Shown here: in pieces, positions 9,958-21,221 of the stretch | How positions within the stretch are numbered: position 1 is the stretch's first letter | Layout: the number at the start of each line of letters is the position of its first letter | NCBI GenBank assembly: GCA_020796225.1 | Contig: CM036755.1 | Location: forward strand, 58,857,152-58,921,151 | DNA: 64,000 nt | Direction of reading: 5' to 3' | Source of the DNA: Arion vulgaris | Lineage: Eukaryota; Mollusca; Gastropoda; Stylommatophora; Arionidae | Notes under the pieces: generated by a model | The model's input: only the letters and a program-made list of their open reading frames with translations | Database searches by the model: none | Told to the model about the DNA's origin: nothing | Made by a program: the position numbers and the translations under genes

Positions 9958-11075
9958 CTCATCATCATCATCATCAAATAGCTAGTCGTTAGACAGAGTG
10001 TTGCCACCCTAACAGTCCTTCTGAATTTCTCTCTCACATGTGCCAGATAACTTGTCATCTATAGCATCAAAAGTTGGACTGCAGATAAGCTATAAAAAAT
10101 GGAATGAAGACACCTATGGAAAGTAATGCAGATATCATCCTGGAATCTAAAATGATAAAAATAACAGAGCAGTTCACCTATTTGGGTAGCAATTTTGATT
10201 GCACAGGAAATGTTAAAAATAAATTATGATACGAATTGGCAAAGCAACATCAGCTTTTAAAAGTAAATAAAATATGGAACTGCAAGTTATATAGTATTAA
10301 AACTAAATTACGAATTTTCAATTCAAATGTTGTATCAATCCTAACGTTTGCTAGCGAGAGTTGGAAAATGACTAAAGATATAGAAAACAAGTTGCATGCA
10401 TTTGAAAATAGATGTCTGCGAAAAATAATGAATATAAAATGGAACGAATTCAGGAGAAGAGATGAAATCAGAGACATGTCTGGTCAACCACTAATAGCAA
10501 CTGTTATAAGAAGGAGAAGATGGAGATATGTTGGACACACCTTGAGGAGAAATGATCAACGAATATCGAAGCAGGCATTGAAGTGGGATGCAAAGGGTTC
10601 AAGAAAGAGAGGTCGACCTAAGGAGACCCTGAAACGAACTTTGCTGAGAGAGGCAAGAAATATCGGTCTCAGTTCCATGGATGAGATTGAGCGAGTTGCC
10701 CAGGATAGATCGGTATGGAGAAATTACTTGCAGGCCCTATGTAACGTATAAAGGTACGAGAGGAATTATTATTATTATTATATGCCAGATGCCACGATTA
10801 TGCAGCCGTCATGCTCAAATTATCTGTTGTCGATTCTCCAGCTGTTATGCTTAAATCATCTGTTAAATCCTGAATCCATTTTCTCCGTGGTCTGTCTCTT
10901 CTTCTATTTACACGCATGTTTCATTCCTTAATGATCTTCTCCAAACTTTTGTCTCTTTTTATAAGTTCAAAATAGTTTAGTTTTCTCATTTTTATTTGTA
11001 ACATCAATCAGTTGACTTTGATTTTGAGTTCTTTCTTGATTGATCTACATGTCTAGCTAGAACGGTAGCAATTTC
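9958..11075 (-). pseudogene. LINE F1 fragment interrupted by a second LINE
   Basis: The 3' end of F1 lies at 9958-10048 (CATCATCATCAAATAGCTAG, then ACAGTCCTTCTGAATTTCTC). The upstream continuation lies at 10783-11075 (TGCCAGATGCC, CTGAATCCATTTTCTCCGTG, AATGATCTTCTCCAAACTTT), both on the minus strand. The 734 bases between are a different LINE inserted on the plus strand. The F1 copy also has a local duplication at about 10800-10860. Confidence 0.87.
10049..10782 (+). mobile_element. 5'-truncated LINE F3 insertion with target duplication
   Basis: Flanked by TGCCAGAT at 10041-10048 and 10783-10790, and ending with an ATTATTATTATTATTA tail: the hallmarks of target-primed reverse transcription. 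Protein reading: EQFTYLGSNFD, a frameshift near 10255, then an open run to 10751 with LRIFNSNVVSILTFASESW, LRKIMNIKWNEFRRRDEIRD, RRRRWRYVGHTLRRNDQR, KQALKWDAKGSRKRGRPKE and ending LQALCNV. This is the thumb and C-terminal tail of an RTE-like ORF2. No catalytic reverse-transcriptase motif remains. Confidence 0.92.
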
Positions 11076-11079
11076 TTGA

Positions 11080-11500
11080 TTGATCTACATGTCTAGCTAG
11101 AAAGGTAGCGATATTTAAAATGACTGGATGAAAATTATTTTGTTTTGAACAGGATACAGCCCCATCACTATGATCAGGAGGTTTACTTCAAATTTCAGCC
11201 AGCGATCCATCGTCAAGGTCTGTCAAAATTTGTTGATGCAAAATTCAACGCCAGTTTACCTTCTCCAACTTTCACAAGATCGTTTCAGTAAATTATTTGC
11301 CATGTTTCATTCTTCTAGCAATCTAAATGATATTTTAACACAATCAATCAGGCATCTGGTTATAAATTCTAAGACCACACGAAACTTGTATTTCAATTCT
11401 GTCCGGTCAGGTATTTATATTTTCTAATCGGAGAAGTTAGAAGAAGACTGTCCATGGATTTACAGAGGGTGGTCTGAATGAAGAAGCTTTTGCAAGACAC
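11080..11500. other. No recognised gene
   Basis: Starts beside a direct duplication of TTCTTGATTGATCTACATGT (11033 and 11071). The rest, including an open frame at 11170-11427, resembles nothing I know. Confidence 0.45.
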
Positions 11501-11955
11501 AAACAAAGAAACAAATGTAAGACTTCTGAGAACACGCCTAATTCCTGTGACAATATATGGATGCGAATCATGGACCATAACACAAACATTAAAACAACTA
11601 AATTGTAGCTTTTGAAACAATGTGCTTTAAAAAAGTTCTTAGAACATCCTGGACAGAAAAGAGAAGAAACAAAGACATTCTATAAGACCTGCATATTTCA
11701 AGGAGCAGTGGCTCATAAATAACATCAGGTCCCGGAAGATGAAATATTTTGACCACATTAAACGCCGCAGCGGTCTGGAGGCATGGTTGCTGGAAAACGA
11801 GACAGAGGACGACCAAGACGAAGGCGGCAACAGGGCATCAAAGAAACCTTCAACATGACGCTGGAAGAGGCCGGAGAACTTGCAAGAGGCAGAGAGTTTT
11901 TCAGGCGGGTGGTGATGAATGCGACGATCCGCAAGGGACATGCTAGTACTTGAAT
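11500..11955 (+). pseudogene. LINE F2-type C-terminal fragment
   Basis: Plus-strand frames give VRLLRTRLIPVTIYGCESWT (the conserved YGCESWT motif after the thumb), NILDRKEK, FKEQWLINNIRSRKMKYFDH, IKRRSGLE, RGRPRRRRQQGIKETFNMTL, EEAGELARGREFFRRVVMNA, and ends TIRKGHAST-stop. There are several frameshifts and stops. The clear match to the F2 copies at 2140 and 49625 fixes the assignment. Confidence 0.82.
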
Positions 11956-12084
11956 CGTAGTGTTTGATATTCGGCTTACTGGCCAGTTATCGGATGTTTT
12001 CAAATATCCCCTATCACGGACAAGAGTCCTGATTTGATGTACACGTTCACGAACGCCAGTCCAGCTTTGATGTCCGGTCACCTA

Positions 12085-13560
12085 TATTCATCATCCAGTA
12101 GCCTGTACTGAGCAGAACTTTATTCATCATCCAGTAGCCTGTACTGAACAGAACTTTATTCATCATCCAGTAGCCTGTACTGAACAGAACTTTATTCATC
12201 ATCCAGTAGCCTGTACTGAGCAGAACTTTATTCATCATCCAGTAGCCTGTACTGAGCAGAACTATATTCATCATCCAGTAGCCTGTACTGAGCAGAACTT
12301 TATTCATCATCCAGTAGCCTGTACTGAGCAGAACTATATTCATCATCCAGTAGCCTGTACTGAGCAGAACTATATTCATCATCCAGTAGCCTGTACTGAG
12401 CAGAACTATATTCATCATCCAGTAGCCTGTACTGAGCAGAACTTTATTCATCATCCAGTAGCCTGTACTGAGCAGAACTATATTCATCATCCAGTAGCCT
12501 GTACTGAGAAGAACTATATTCATCATCCAGTAGCCTGTACTGAGAAGAACTATATTCATCATCCAGTAGCCTGTACTGAGAAGAACTATATTCATCATCC
12601 AGTAGCCTGTACTGAGAAGAACTATATTCATCATCCAGTAGCCTGTACTGAGAAGAACTATATTCATCATCCAGTAGCCTGTACTGAGAAGAACTATATT
12701 CATCATCCAGTAGCCTGTACTGAGAAGAACTATATTCATCATCCAGTAGCCTGTACTGAGAGAACTATATTCATCATCCAGTAGCCTGTACTGAGAGAAC
12801 TTATTCATCATCCAGTAGCCTGTACTGAGAAGAACTATATTCATCATCCAGTAGCCTGTACTGAGAAGAACTATATTCATCATCCAGTAGCCTGTACTGA
12901 GAAGAACTATATTCATCATCCAGTAGCCTGTACTGAGCAGAACTATATTCTATCATCATTCCAGTAGCCTGTACTGAGAAGAACTATATTCATCATCCAG
13001 TAGCCTGTACTGAGCAGAACTATATTCATCATCCAGTAGCCTGTACTGAGAAGAACTATATTCATCATCCAGTAGCCTGTACTGAGCAGAACTATATTCA
13101 TCATCATCCAGTAGCCTGTACTGAGAAGAACTATATTCATCATCCAGTAGCCTGTACTGAGCAGAACTATTTTATCATCATCCAGTAGCCTGTACTGAGC
13201 AGAACTATATTCATCATCCAGTAGCCTGTACTGAGCAGAACTATATTCATCATCCAGTAGCCTGTACTGAGCAGAACTATATTCATCATCCAGTAGCCTG
13301 TACTGAGAAGAACTATATTCATCATCATCCAGTAGCCTGTACTGAGAAGAACTATATTCATCATCCAGTAGCCTGTACTGAGAAGAACTATATTCATCAT
13401 CCAGTAGCCTGTACTGAGAAGAACTATATTCATCATCCAGTAGCCTGTACTGAGAAGAACTATATTCATCATCCAGTAGCCTGTACTGAGAAGAACTTAT
13501 TCATCATCATCAGTAGCCTGTGCTGAGCAGAACTATATTCATCATCCAGAGCCTGTACTG
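12085..13560. repeat. 36-bp tandem array, about 41 copies
   Basis: Unit TTCATCATCCAGTAGCCTG plus TACTGAGCAGAACTATA. It is homologous to the antisense 3' end of LINE F1 (CATCATCAAATAGCTTGTCC, TGAGCAGAACTTTGCC). Sub-types differ at GAGCAG/GAGAAG/GAACAG and ACTTTA/ACTATA. GAGAAG units are clustered at 12506-12910 and 13290-13500, showing local homogenisation. Rare units gain CAT or lose bases. The long minus-strand frame (repeating MMNIVLLSTGYW) is an artefact of a 36-bp period. Confidence 0.97.
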
Positions 13561-13759
13561 AGAGAACTCTATTCCAATCTCGCACCTGAGCCTGTCAAGG
13601 TTCAGAACTCATTCATCTATCCATTTAATCCTGTACTCGGAGAACATATTCATCATCATCATTGCTGTAGCTGAGAGACTGTTACCTAACATCAATTTCT
13701 TCTCATGGCCAGATGCCTGATTCACAGACCATTCACAACCAATCAGTTACATTCTGAAT

Positions 13760-16700
13760 CTCCACTCCGTGGTCCTTATCTCCTCTTTGCTGATGCCTCT
13801 CTTCATCATGTTTTCACTAACATCATGTTCTTACTCTCTCTCTATTGTCCTGATCAAAGACTCTTCATCAATCATTCTTCTCTATCTCTCCGTGTCTTAC
13901 CATCCTCTTTGTCCCTGATGCCTCCTTCCAAATGTTCTTCTCATCCTCTCCGTGGTCTTACTCTCTCTTTGTCCTGATGCCTCCTTCCATAATGTTCTTC
14001 TCTATCCTCTCCGTGGTCTTACTCTCCTCTTTGTCCTGATGCCTCCTTCCATAATGTTCTTCTCTATCCTCTCCATGGTCTTACTCTCCTCTTTGTCCTG
14101 ATGCCTCCTTCCATAATGTTCTTCTCTATCCTCTCCCTGGTCTTACTCTCCTCTTTGTCCTGATGCCTCCTTCCATAATGTTCTTCTCTATCCTCTCCGT
14201 GGTCTTACTCTCCTCTTTGTCCTGATGCCTCCTTCCATAATGTTCTTCTCTATCCTCTCCGATAGTCTTACCTCCATCTTTGTCCTGATGCCTCCTTCCA
14301 TAATGTTCTTCTCTATCCTCTCCGTGGTCTTACTCTCCTCTTTGTCCTGATGCCTCCTTCCATAATGTTCTTCTCTATCCTCTCCGTGTCTTACTCTCCT
14401 CTTTGTCTGATGCCTCTTTCCATAATGTTCTTCTCTATCCTCTCCGTGGTCTTACTCTCCTATTTGTCCTGATGCCTCCTTCCATAATGTTCTTCTCTAT
14501 CCTCTCCATGGTCTTACTCTCCTCTTTGTCCTGATGCCTCCTTCCATAATGTTCTTCTCTATCCTCTCCGTGGTCTTACTCTCCTCTTTGTCCTGATGCC
14601 TCCTTCCATAATGTTCTTCTCTATCCTCTCCATGGTCTTACTCTCCTCTTTGTCCTGATGCCTCCTTCCATAATGTTCTTCTCTATCCTCTCCGTGGTCT
14701 TACTCTCCTCTTTGTCCTGATGCCTCCTTCCATAATGTTCTTCTCTATCCTCTCCGTGGTCTTACTCTCCTCTTTTCTCTGATGCCTCCTTCCATAATGT
14801 TCTTCACTATCCTCTCCATGGTCTTACTCTCCTCTTTTCTCTGATGCCTCCTTCCATAATGTTCTTCTCTATCCTCTCCGTGGTCTTACTCTCCTCATTT
14901 CCTGATGCCTCCTTCCATAATTTTCTTCTCTATCCTCTCCGTGGTCTTACTCTCCTATTTGTCCTGATGCCTCCTTCCATAATGTTCTTCTCTATCCTCT
15001 CCGTGGTCTTACTCTCCTCTTTGTCCTGATGCCTCCTTCCATAATGTTCTTCTCTATCCTCTCCGTGGTCTTACTCTCCTCTTTGTCCTGATGCCTCCTT
15101 CCATAATGTTCTTCTCTATCCTCTCCGTGGTCTTACTCTCATCTTTGTCCTGATGCCTCCTTCCATAATGTTCTTTTCTATCCTCTCCATGGTCTTACTC
15201 TCCTCTTTGTCCTGATGCCTCGTTCCATAATGTTCTTCTCTATCCTCTCCGTGGTCTTACTCTCCTCTTTGTCCTGATGCTTCCTTCCAAAATGTTCTTC
15301 TCTATCCTCTCCGTGGTCTTACTCTCCTCTTTGTACTGATGCCTCTTTCCATAATGTTCTTCTCTATCCTCTCCCTGGTCTTACTCTCCTCTTTGTCCTG
15401 ATGCCTCCTTCCATAATGTTCTTCTCTATCCTCTCCATGGTCTTACTCTCCTCTTTGTCCTGATGCCTCCTTCCATAATGTTCTTCTCTATCCTCTCCAT
15501 AGTCTTACTCTCATCTTTGTCCTGATGCCTCCTTCCATAATGTTCTTCTCTATCCTCCCCGTGGTCTTACTCTCCTCTTTGTCCTGATGCCTCCTTCCAT
15601 AATGTTCTTCTCTATCCTCTCCGTGGTCTTACTCTCCTCTTTGTCCTGATGCCTCCTTCCATAATGTTCTTCTCTATCCTCTCCGTGGTCTTACTCTCCT
15701 CTTTGTCCTGATGCCTCCTTCCATAATGTTCTTCTCTATCCTCTCCATGGTCTTACTCTCCTCTTTGTCCTGATGCCTCCTTCCATAATGTTCTTCTCTA
15801 TCCTCTCCATGGTCTTACTCTCCTATTTGTCCTGATGCCTCCTTCCATAATGTTCTTCTCTATCCTCTCCGTGGTCTTACTCTCCTCTTTTCTCTGATGC
15901 CTCCTTCCATAATGTTCTTCACTATCCTCTCCATGGTCTTACTCTCCTCTTTTCTCTGATCCTCCTTCCATAATGTTCTTCTCTATCCTCTCCATGGTCT
16001 TACTCTCCTCTTTGTCCTGATGCCTCCTTCCATAATGTTCTTCTCTATCCTCTCCATAGTCTTACTCTCATCTTTGTCCTGATGCCTCCTTCCATAATGT
16101 TCTTCTCTATCCTCTCCGTGGTCTTACTCTCCTCTTTGTCCTGATGCCTCCTTCCATAATGTTCTTCTCTATCCTCTCCATGGTCTTACTCTCCTCTTTG
16201 TCCTGATGCCTCCTTCCATAATGTTCTTCTCTATCCTCTCCATGGTCTTACTCTCCTCTTTGTCCTGATGCCTCCTTCCATAATGTTCTTCTCTATCCTC
16301 TCCGTGGTCTTACTCTCCTCTTTGTCCTGATGCCTCCTTCCAAAATGTTCTTCTCTATCCTCTCCGTGGTCTTACTCTCCTCTTTGTACTGATGCCTCTT
16401 TCCATAATGTTCTTCTCTATCCTCTCCGTGGTCTTACTCTCCTCTTTGTCCTGATGCCTCCTTCCATAATGTTCTTCTCTATCCTCTCCATGGTCTTACT
16501 CTCCTCTTTGTCCTGATGCCTCCTTCCATAATGTTCTTCTCTATCCTCTCCATAGTCTTACTCTCATCTTTGTCCTGATGCCTCCTTCCATAATGTTCTT
16601 CTCTATCCTCTCCGTGGTCTTACTCTCCTCTTTGTACTGATGCCTCTTTCCATAATGTTCTTCTCTATCCTCTCCGTGGTCTTACTCTCATCTTTGTCCT

Positions 16701-18035
16701 GATGCCTCCTTCCATAATGTTCTTCTCTATCCTCTCCGTGGTCTTACTCTCCTATTTGTCCTGATGCCTCCTTCCATAATGTTCTTCTCTATCCTCTCCG
16801 TGGTCTTACTCTCCTCTTTGTCCTGATGCCTCCTTCCATAATGTTCTTCTCTATCCTCTCAGTGGTCTTACTCTCCTCTTTGTACTGATGCCTCCTTCCA
16901 TAATGTTCATTTCTATCCTCTCAGTGGTCTTACTCTCCTATTTGTCCTGATGCCTCCTTCCATAATGTTCTTCTCTATCCTCTCCGTGGTCTTACTCTCC
17001 TCTTTTCTCTGATGCCTCCTTCCATAATGTTCTTCTCTATCCTCTCAGTGGTCTTACTCTCCTCTTTGTACTGATGCCTCCTTCCATAATGTTCATTTCT
17101 ATCCTCTCAGTGGTCTTACTCTCCTCTTTGTCCTGATGCCTCCTTCCATAATGTTCTTCTCTATCCTCTCAGTGGTCTTACTCTCCTCTTTGTCCTGATG
17201 CCTCCTTCCATAATGTTCTTCTCTATCCTCTCCGTGGTCTTACTCTCCTCTTTGTACTGATGCCTCTTTCCATAATGTTCTTCTCTATCCTCTCCGTGGT
17301 CTTACTCTCCTCTTTGTCCTGATGCCTCCTTCCATAATTTTCTTCTCTATCCTCTCCATGGTCTTACTCTCCTATTTGTCCTGATGCCTCCTTCCATAAT
17401 GTTCTTCTCTATCCTCTCCGTGGTCTTACTCTCCTCTTTGTCCTGATGCCTCCTTCCATAATGTTCTTCTCTATCCTCTCCATGGTCTTACTCTCCTCTT
17501 TGTCCTGATGCCTCCTTCCATAATGTTCTTCTCTATCCTCTCCGTGGTCTTACTCTCATCTTTGTCCTGATGCCTCCTTCCATAATGTTCTTCTCTATCC
17601 TCTCCGTGGTCTTACTCTCCTCATTTCCTGATGCCTCCTTCCATAATATTCTTCTCTATCCTCTCAGTGGTCTTACTCTCCTCTTTGTCCTGATGCCTCC
17701 TTCCATAATGTTCTTCTCTATCCTCTTAGTGGTCTTACTCTCCTCTTTGTCCTGATGCCTCCTTCCATAATGTTCTTCTCTATCCTCTCCATGGTCTTAC
17801 TCTCCTCTTTGTCCTGATGCCTCCTTCCATAATGTTCATTTCTATCCTCTCCATGGTCTTACTCTCCTCTTTGTCCTGATGCCTCCTTCCATAATGTTCT
17901 TCTCTATCCTCTCCGTGGTCTTACTCTCCTCTTTGTCCTGATGCCTCCTTCCATAATGTTCTTCTCTATCCTCTCCGTGGTCTTACTCTCCTCTTTGTCC
18001 TGATGCCTCCTTCCATAATGTTCTTCACTATCCCT
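13760..18035. repeat. 62-bp tandem array, about 68 copies
   Basis: Unit TCCTCTCCGTGGTCTTACTC, TCCTCTTTGTCCTGATGCCT, CCTTCCATAATGTTCTTCTC, TA. It is homologous to the antisense arginine-rich segment of F1 (CATCTTCTCCGTGGTCTTCC, TCCTTCCATGATGGTCTTCT). Variants such as TTTTCTCTGATG, TTGTACTGATG and CCAAAATG recur in the same order about 1.05-1.1 kb apart, so multi-unit blocks were duplicated. The period is not a multiple of three and no long frame exists. Confidence 0.97.
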
Positions 18036-18179
18036 TCGTGTCTCTTTTTCTGTCCAAAAAAAACTTCAATTTTCACATTTCTTTTTGTAGCATAAAATTT
18101 GTCTTTGATTCTGAGTTTTAATGCATATATAGCAACAATTCTGAGTTTTAATGCATATATAGCAACAATTCTGCTATCT

Positions 18180-18760
18180 TGGGTCCAAAGTCACTGCAAG
18201 CTTTTCTTGATGAAGAAATCAACGCTCGAATAGACAGCACGGCAACTACATTCTGCAAACTATTACAGAGAGTGTGGGACAACACAAAAATTAACATTGC
18301 AGACGAAGATTCAAATATATCGAGCCCGTGTAATTAGCTCTTTGCTATATGGCTCAGAAACATGGACAGCCTACTCACGACATGAGAGAAGACTTAATAT
18401 ATTTCACCTCCGATGTCTCCGCAGGATTATGAACATCAGGTGGTACGACAAGATAACTAACTCTGAAGTACTGCAACTTGCAAACTTGTCTTCCATCATG
18501 GGCATGCTCAGCAGTAGACGACTAAGATGATTGGGGCATGTGCGAAGAATGGACAATGGCTGCATTCCAAAACAAATGTTGTTATGTGCACTTTCGGAGG
18601 GGAAGAGGCATCAAGGCAGATCACTGGTCTTCTGCAATGCTTTAATGAATAACTTTTCTATCGGTCCCAGCAAATGAGAAAAACTGTCAGACGATCGTGA
18701 TATATGGAAAACAACATTGCACAAAGGCGCAGTAACCTTTTTTTGAAGAGAGACTTGGGG
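18180..18760 (+). pseudogene. LINE F4 thumb and C-terminal fragment
   Basis: Frames give DEEINARIDSTATTFCKLLQ, RVWDN, a frameshift, then TKIQIYRARVISSLLYGSET, WTAYSRHERRLNIFHLRCLR, RIMNIRWYDKITNSEVLQLA, SRRLR-stop-LGHVRRMDNGCIPKQ, LCALSEGKRHQGRS, ending DDRDIWKTTLHKGA. These are the standard landmarks of the region after the polymerase fingers in jockey/RTE-like ORF2 proteins. At least one frameshift and two stops make it dead. A second copy lies at 27425 on the other strand. Confidence 0.87.
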
Positions 18761-19790
18761 ATGAGCTGAAAGACAAGAGAGACAGGTGAAAACTCAGAGG
18801 TTGCCACAGTGAAACACTTGCTAATTGACCGTCTGTAAAGACGAAAAAGGTCATATATATATATATATATATATGTTCTCTAATCTGTCCATGATATACG
18901 GTGGACAGTAATATGGAATACACCTATATTGTAAGATCAAATTCCCACCGAAGCGTCTATTTAACCAGCCCTTTTAGAGCTGCGTAAACTAAGTCTACAT
19001 TAAGTTGTGCAGCATTTGTTCTTGTTACTGTTTGTCTATTTTCAAATATCTTTTTCTGTGTGATTTTATTTTAAAATATCGTAACATTATGAAGCATTTA
19101 CATACATATGCAAGGTCATTTCACACACCCAGGCGTCGGCGGCGTATTACAGATTCATTTAGAACATCGAGTAGTGTCTGGTTAGATTAGCCTAGACATA
19201 CAACATACAGGCATACAGGAGTTTCGTTGAATTCATGCAATGAAACATAATAGCGTTTGAAATTTGAGATTGAAGTTATGGATGCGCATTATAATGGGAA
19301 TAGACAGTCGGCATAGTTTTGGTAGCAATGTGAGGAACTTGTACGCCAGTAGCTGGCCGTTCAAACCCTGGTACATGCGACTTTAGTTTAAATGTATCTG
19401 GTCTATTACGTCAGTGTTTGGGACTATGAAACTTTCAGATTCTACACGTAAAATGTTCTCAGTTAGCACCAGACTAGCACTAATCTAGCTAACAAAACTT
19501 ACATATAAATAGTATCAAGCGTGTAGTCAGATATCAGCCATTGTAAACACAGCAAAACATCAGACTTGCACACATCAAGCACACAGTTAGAAAACGGTTA
19601 GCACCAAATTTGCACACATCAAACACAAAACTTGCACCCAGCTAGTACTAAACTTACACACAGCATGATCCCAGTTAGAACTCAGCTGGAATGTGCAGAC
19701 AACACTATTACTGCCCTGCGTGCACCGACATCAATAATATCCAATAGTTTTTTTTTATAAAGAAAAGAAAAGAGAAAAGGGAAGATAAGA
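18761..19790. other. No gene recognised; short TA repeat
   Basis: Holds a TATATATA run near 18855. At 19500-19690 there are imperfect recurrences of words such as TTGCACACATCAA and AAACTTGCAC. Nothing coding is supported. Confidence 0.45.
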
Positions 19791-19794
19791 AGAC

Positions 19795-20430
19795 ATAAAG
19801 AGAGAGAGAGAGAGAGTTAGAGAGAGCGATGAAGACAGCGTAACGCATAAAGAGCTGTAGGCAGAACAAGGGACATATAAAGAAGTAAGTACCGATAGAG
19901 AAAGAGAGAAAGACAGTGATACTGAGACACATACAAACAAACAAAGAGAGAGAGAGACAGAGACGGACAACCATATAAATATATACGTATGAAGACAGAC
20001 ACAACACAGAGAAGTGTGAATACAGAGAGAACAAAAGAAAGAAAAAAGAGAGAAACAGTGTTAGAAATACAGATATATAGAGACAGAGAGACACAACAGA
20101 TATATTGATGGAGAGAGAGAGAGAGAGTGAGAGAGAGTAAAATAAAGAAAAAGAGAGACAATCAGCGGTAGTAATACATACATATAGAGACAGAGAGACA
20201 CAACACATATATTTTATATATATATTGAGAGAGAGAGAGCGAAATAAGAAATACAACAAGAGAGATAAATAAGGAATATGATAAGATTGAATAAACGTAA
20301 AAGTAGGCTGTTGACACGGCGATATACACAGATCAAACTGCCGAAACATGAGAATGAAAGAAAACCAAATACACAGAGAGAGAGATAGAGAGAGATAGAA
20401 AGAGAGAGAGACTCTAGAACGAAACACTAG
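19795..20430. repeat. GA-rich low-complexity region with a duplicated block
   Basis: Purine-rich sequence mixing AGAGAG runs with AGACAGAGAGACACAACA, which occurs twice (about 20081 and 20188) within a roughly 105-bp imperfect duplication. The Ser/Leu-rich minus-strand frames are compositional. Confidence 0.85.
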
Positions 20431-20699
20431 AGACATACACGGATTCTAAATGAAGCAATAACATAATTAAGCCAGCAAAAGCATTGATAATGGAAAATAG
20501 ATTTGAGAATTATACTTGCAAGGATTAGTTGCAGGAGAATGTCAGAACGAAGGTCTTGACGAGGTTGTTACTGATTTCAGATAGTTTGTTTCTCAGAGAG
20601 AAACCCAAGTGATGTAAGGATCTGGTCTAGATTAGAAGGAATTATTGAGGAATAACTGGGTTAAAAGAAACCACCAGAAAAATACGAACCTTCATAAAT

Positions 20700-21085
20700 G
20701 AATGTTTACGTAGAATAGAAGGGATTGAGATGATATGATAAGATTACGAACGTGGAACTTGGAGAAAGAACTAAGAAGATAACAGGGGAAAATATAGAGC
20801 TAAGGAAGAGACGCTTAGGATATGACACACATTGAGAAGACTGACCGGAAGCATTGCAAGACAAGAACTGTTTTGAAACCCGCAGGGAAAGAGGAGTAAG
20901 GAAGGGATAGATATATCCGAAGAAGAGAGCGGGAGACTGATATAAAAGGATAGGGAAAAACATGGACAGAATTGGAAGGGATGTCAGGAGAGAGGAAGAG
21001 CTGGAAAAAGTTTTTTGAAGACCTATTTTCCGTTGGGAGTTGAAAAGTGAAGAAGAGGCAATCAAAACGCGTTAAGAGTTTGAGT
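20700..21085 (+). pseudogene. LINE F3-like C-terminal fragment
   Basis: Across frames: HIEKTDRKHCKTR / RRLTGSIARQELF, NPQGKRSKEG, EEESGRLI, then GKTWTELEGMSGERKSWKKF and FEDLFSVGS-stop. This fits the GHTLRR...ARQAL-W-PQGKR...TW-ELE-M..R..W....LCS pattern of RTE-like C termini. Several frameshifts. A related copy lies at 53480 on the minus strand. Confidence 0.75.
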
Positions 21086-21221
21086 TGATTTGATAATTAA
21101 GCAAACCATGACACAATCTGTGGCACATTGCCAAACGGACGCAAGCTGCAGCATTTGTTAATTCATGTGTTAGGTGACCTGTGTCAGTTTAGAAGCAATT
21201 ATTGAGTAACATGTAGTGGTG

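Larger units (their letters stand above)
12047..18135 (-). mobile_element. Single LINE F1 tail bearing two large tandem expansions
   Basis: The order of F1 landmarks on the minus strand is preserved. The 3' end (KFCSEQ region) is amplified at 12085-13560. The linker AGACTGTTACCTAACATC to CAGTTACATTCTGAATC at 13675-13755 matches the family's FRRTV...LTYERE...IQDVTDG part. The RGRPRRRW/IMEGG segment is amplified at 13760-18035. Then CCCTTCGTGTCTCTTTTTCT, CAAAAAAAACTTCAATTTTC and GTCTTTGATTCTGAGTTTT continue the family sequence into 18135. Less than 0.5 kb of ordinary F1 sequence has become 6.1 kb. Confidence 0.85.

Noticed and set aside
12047..12919. 290-codon frame of repeated MMNIVLLSTGYW
   Set aside because: Antisense-derived LINE 3' end amplified at a 36-bp period; codon phase is accidental and breaks wherever the period changes.
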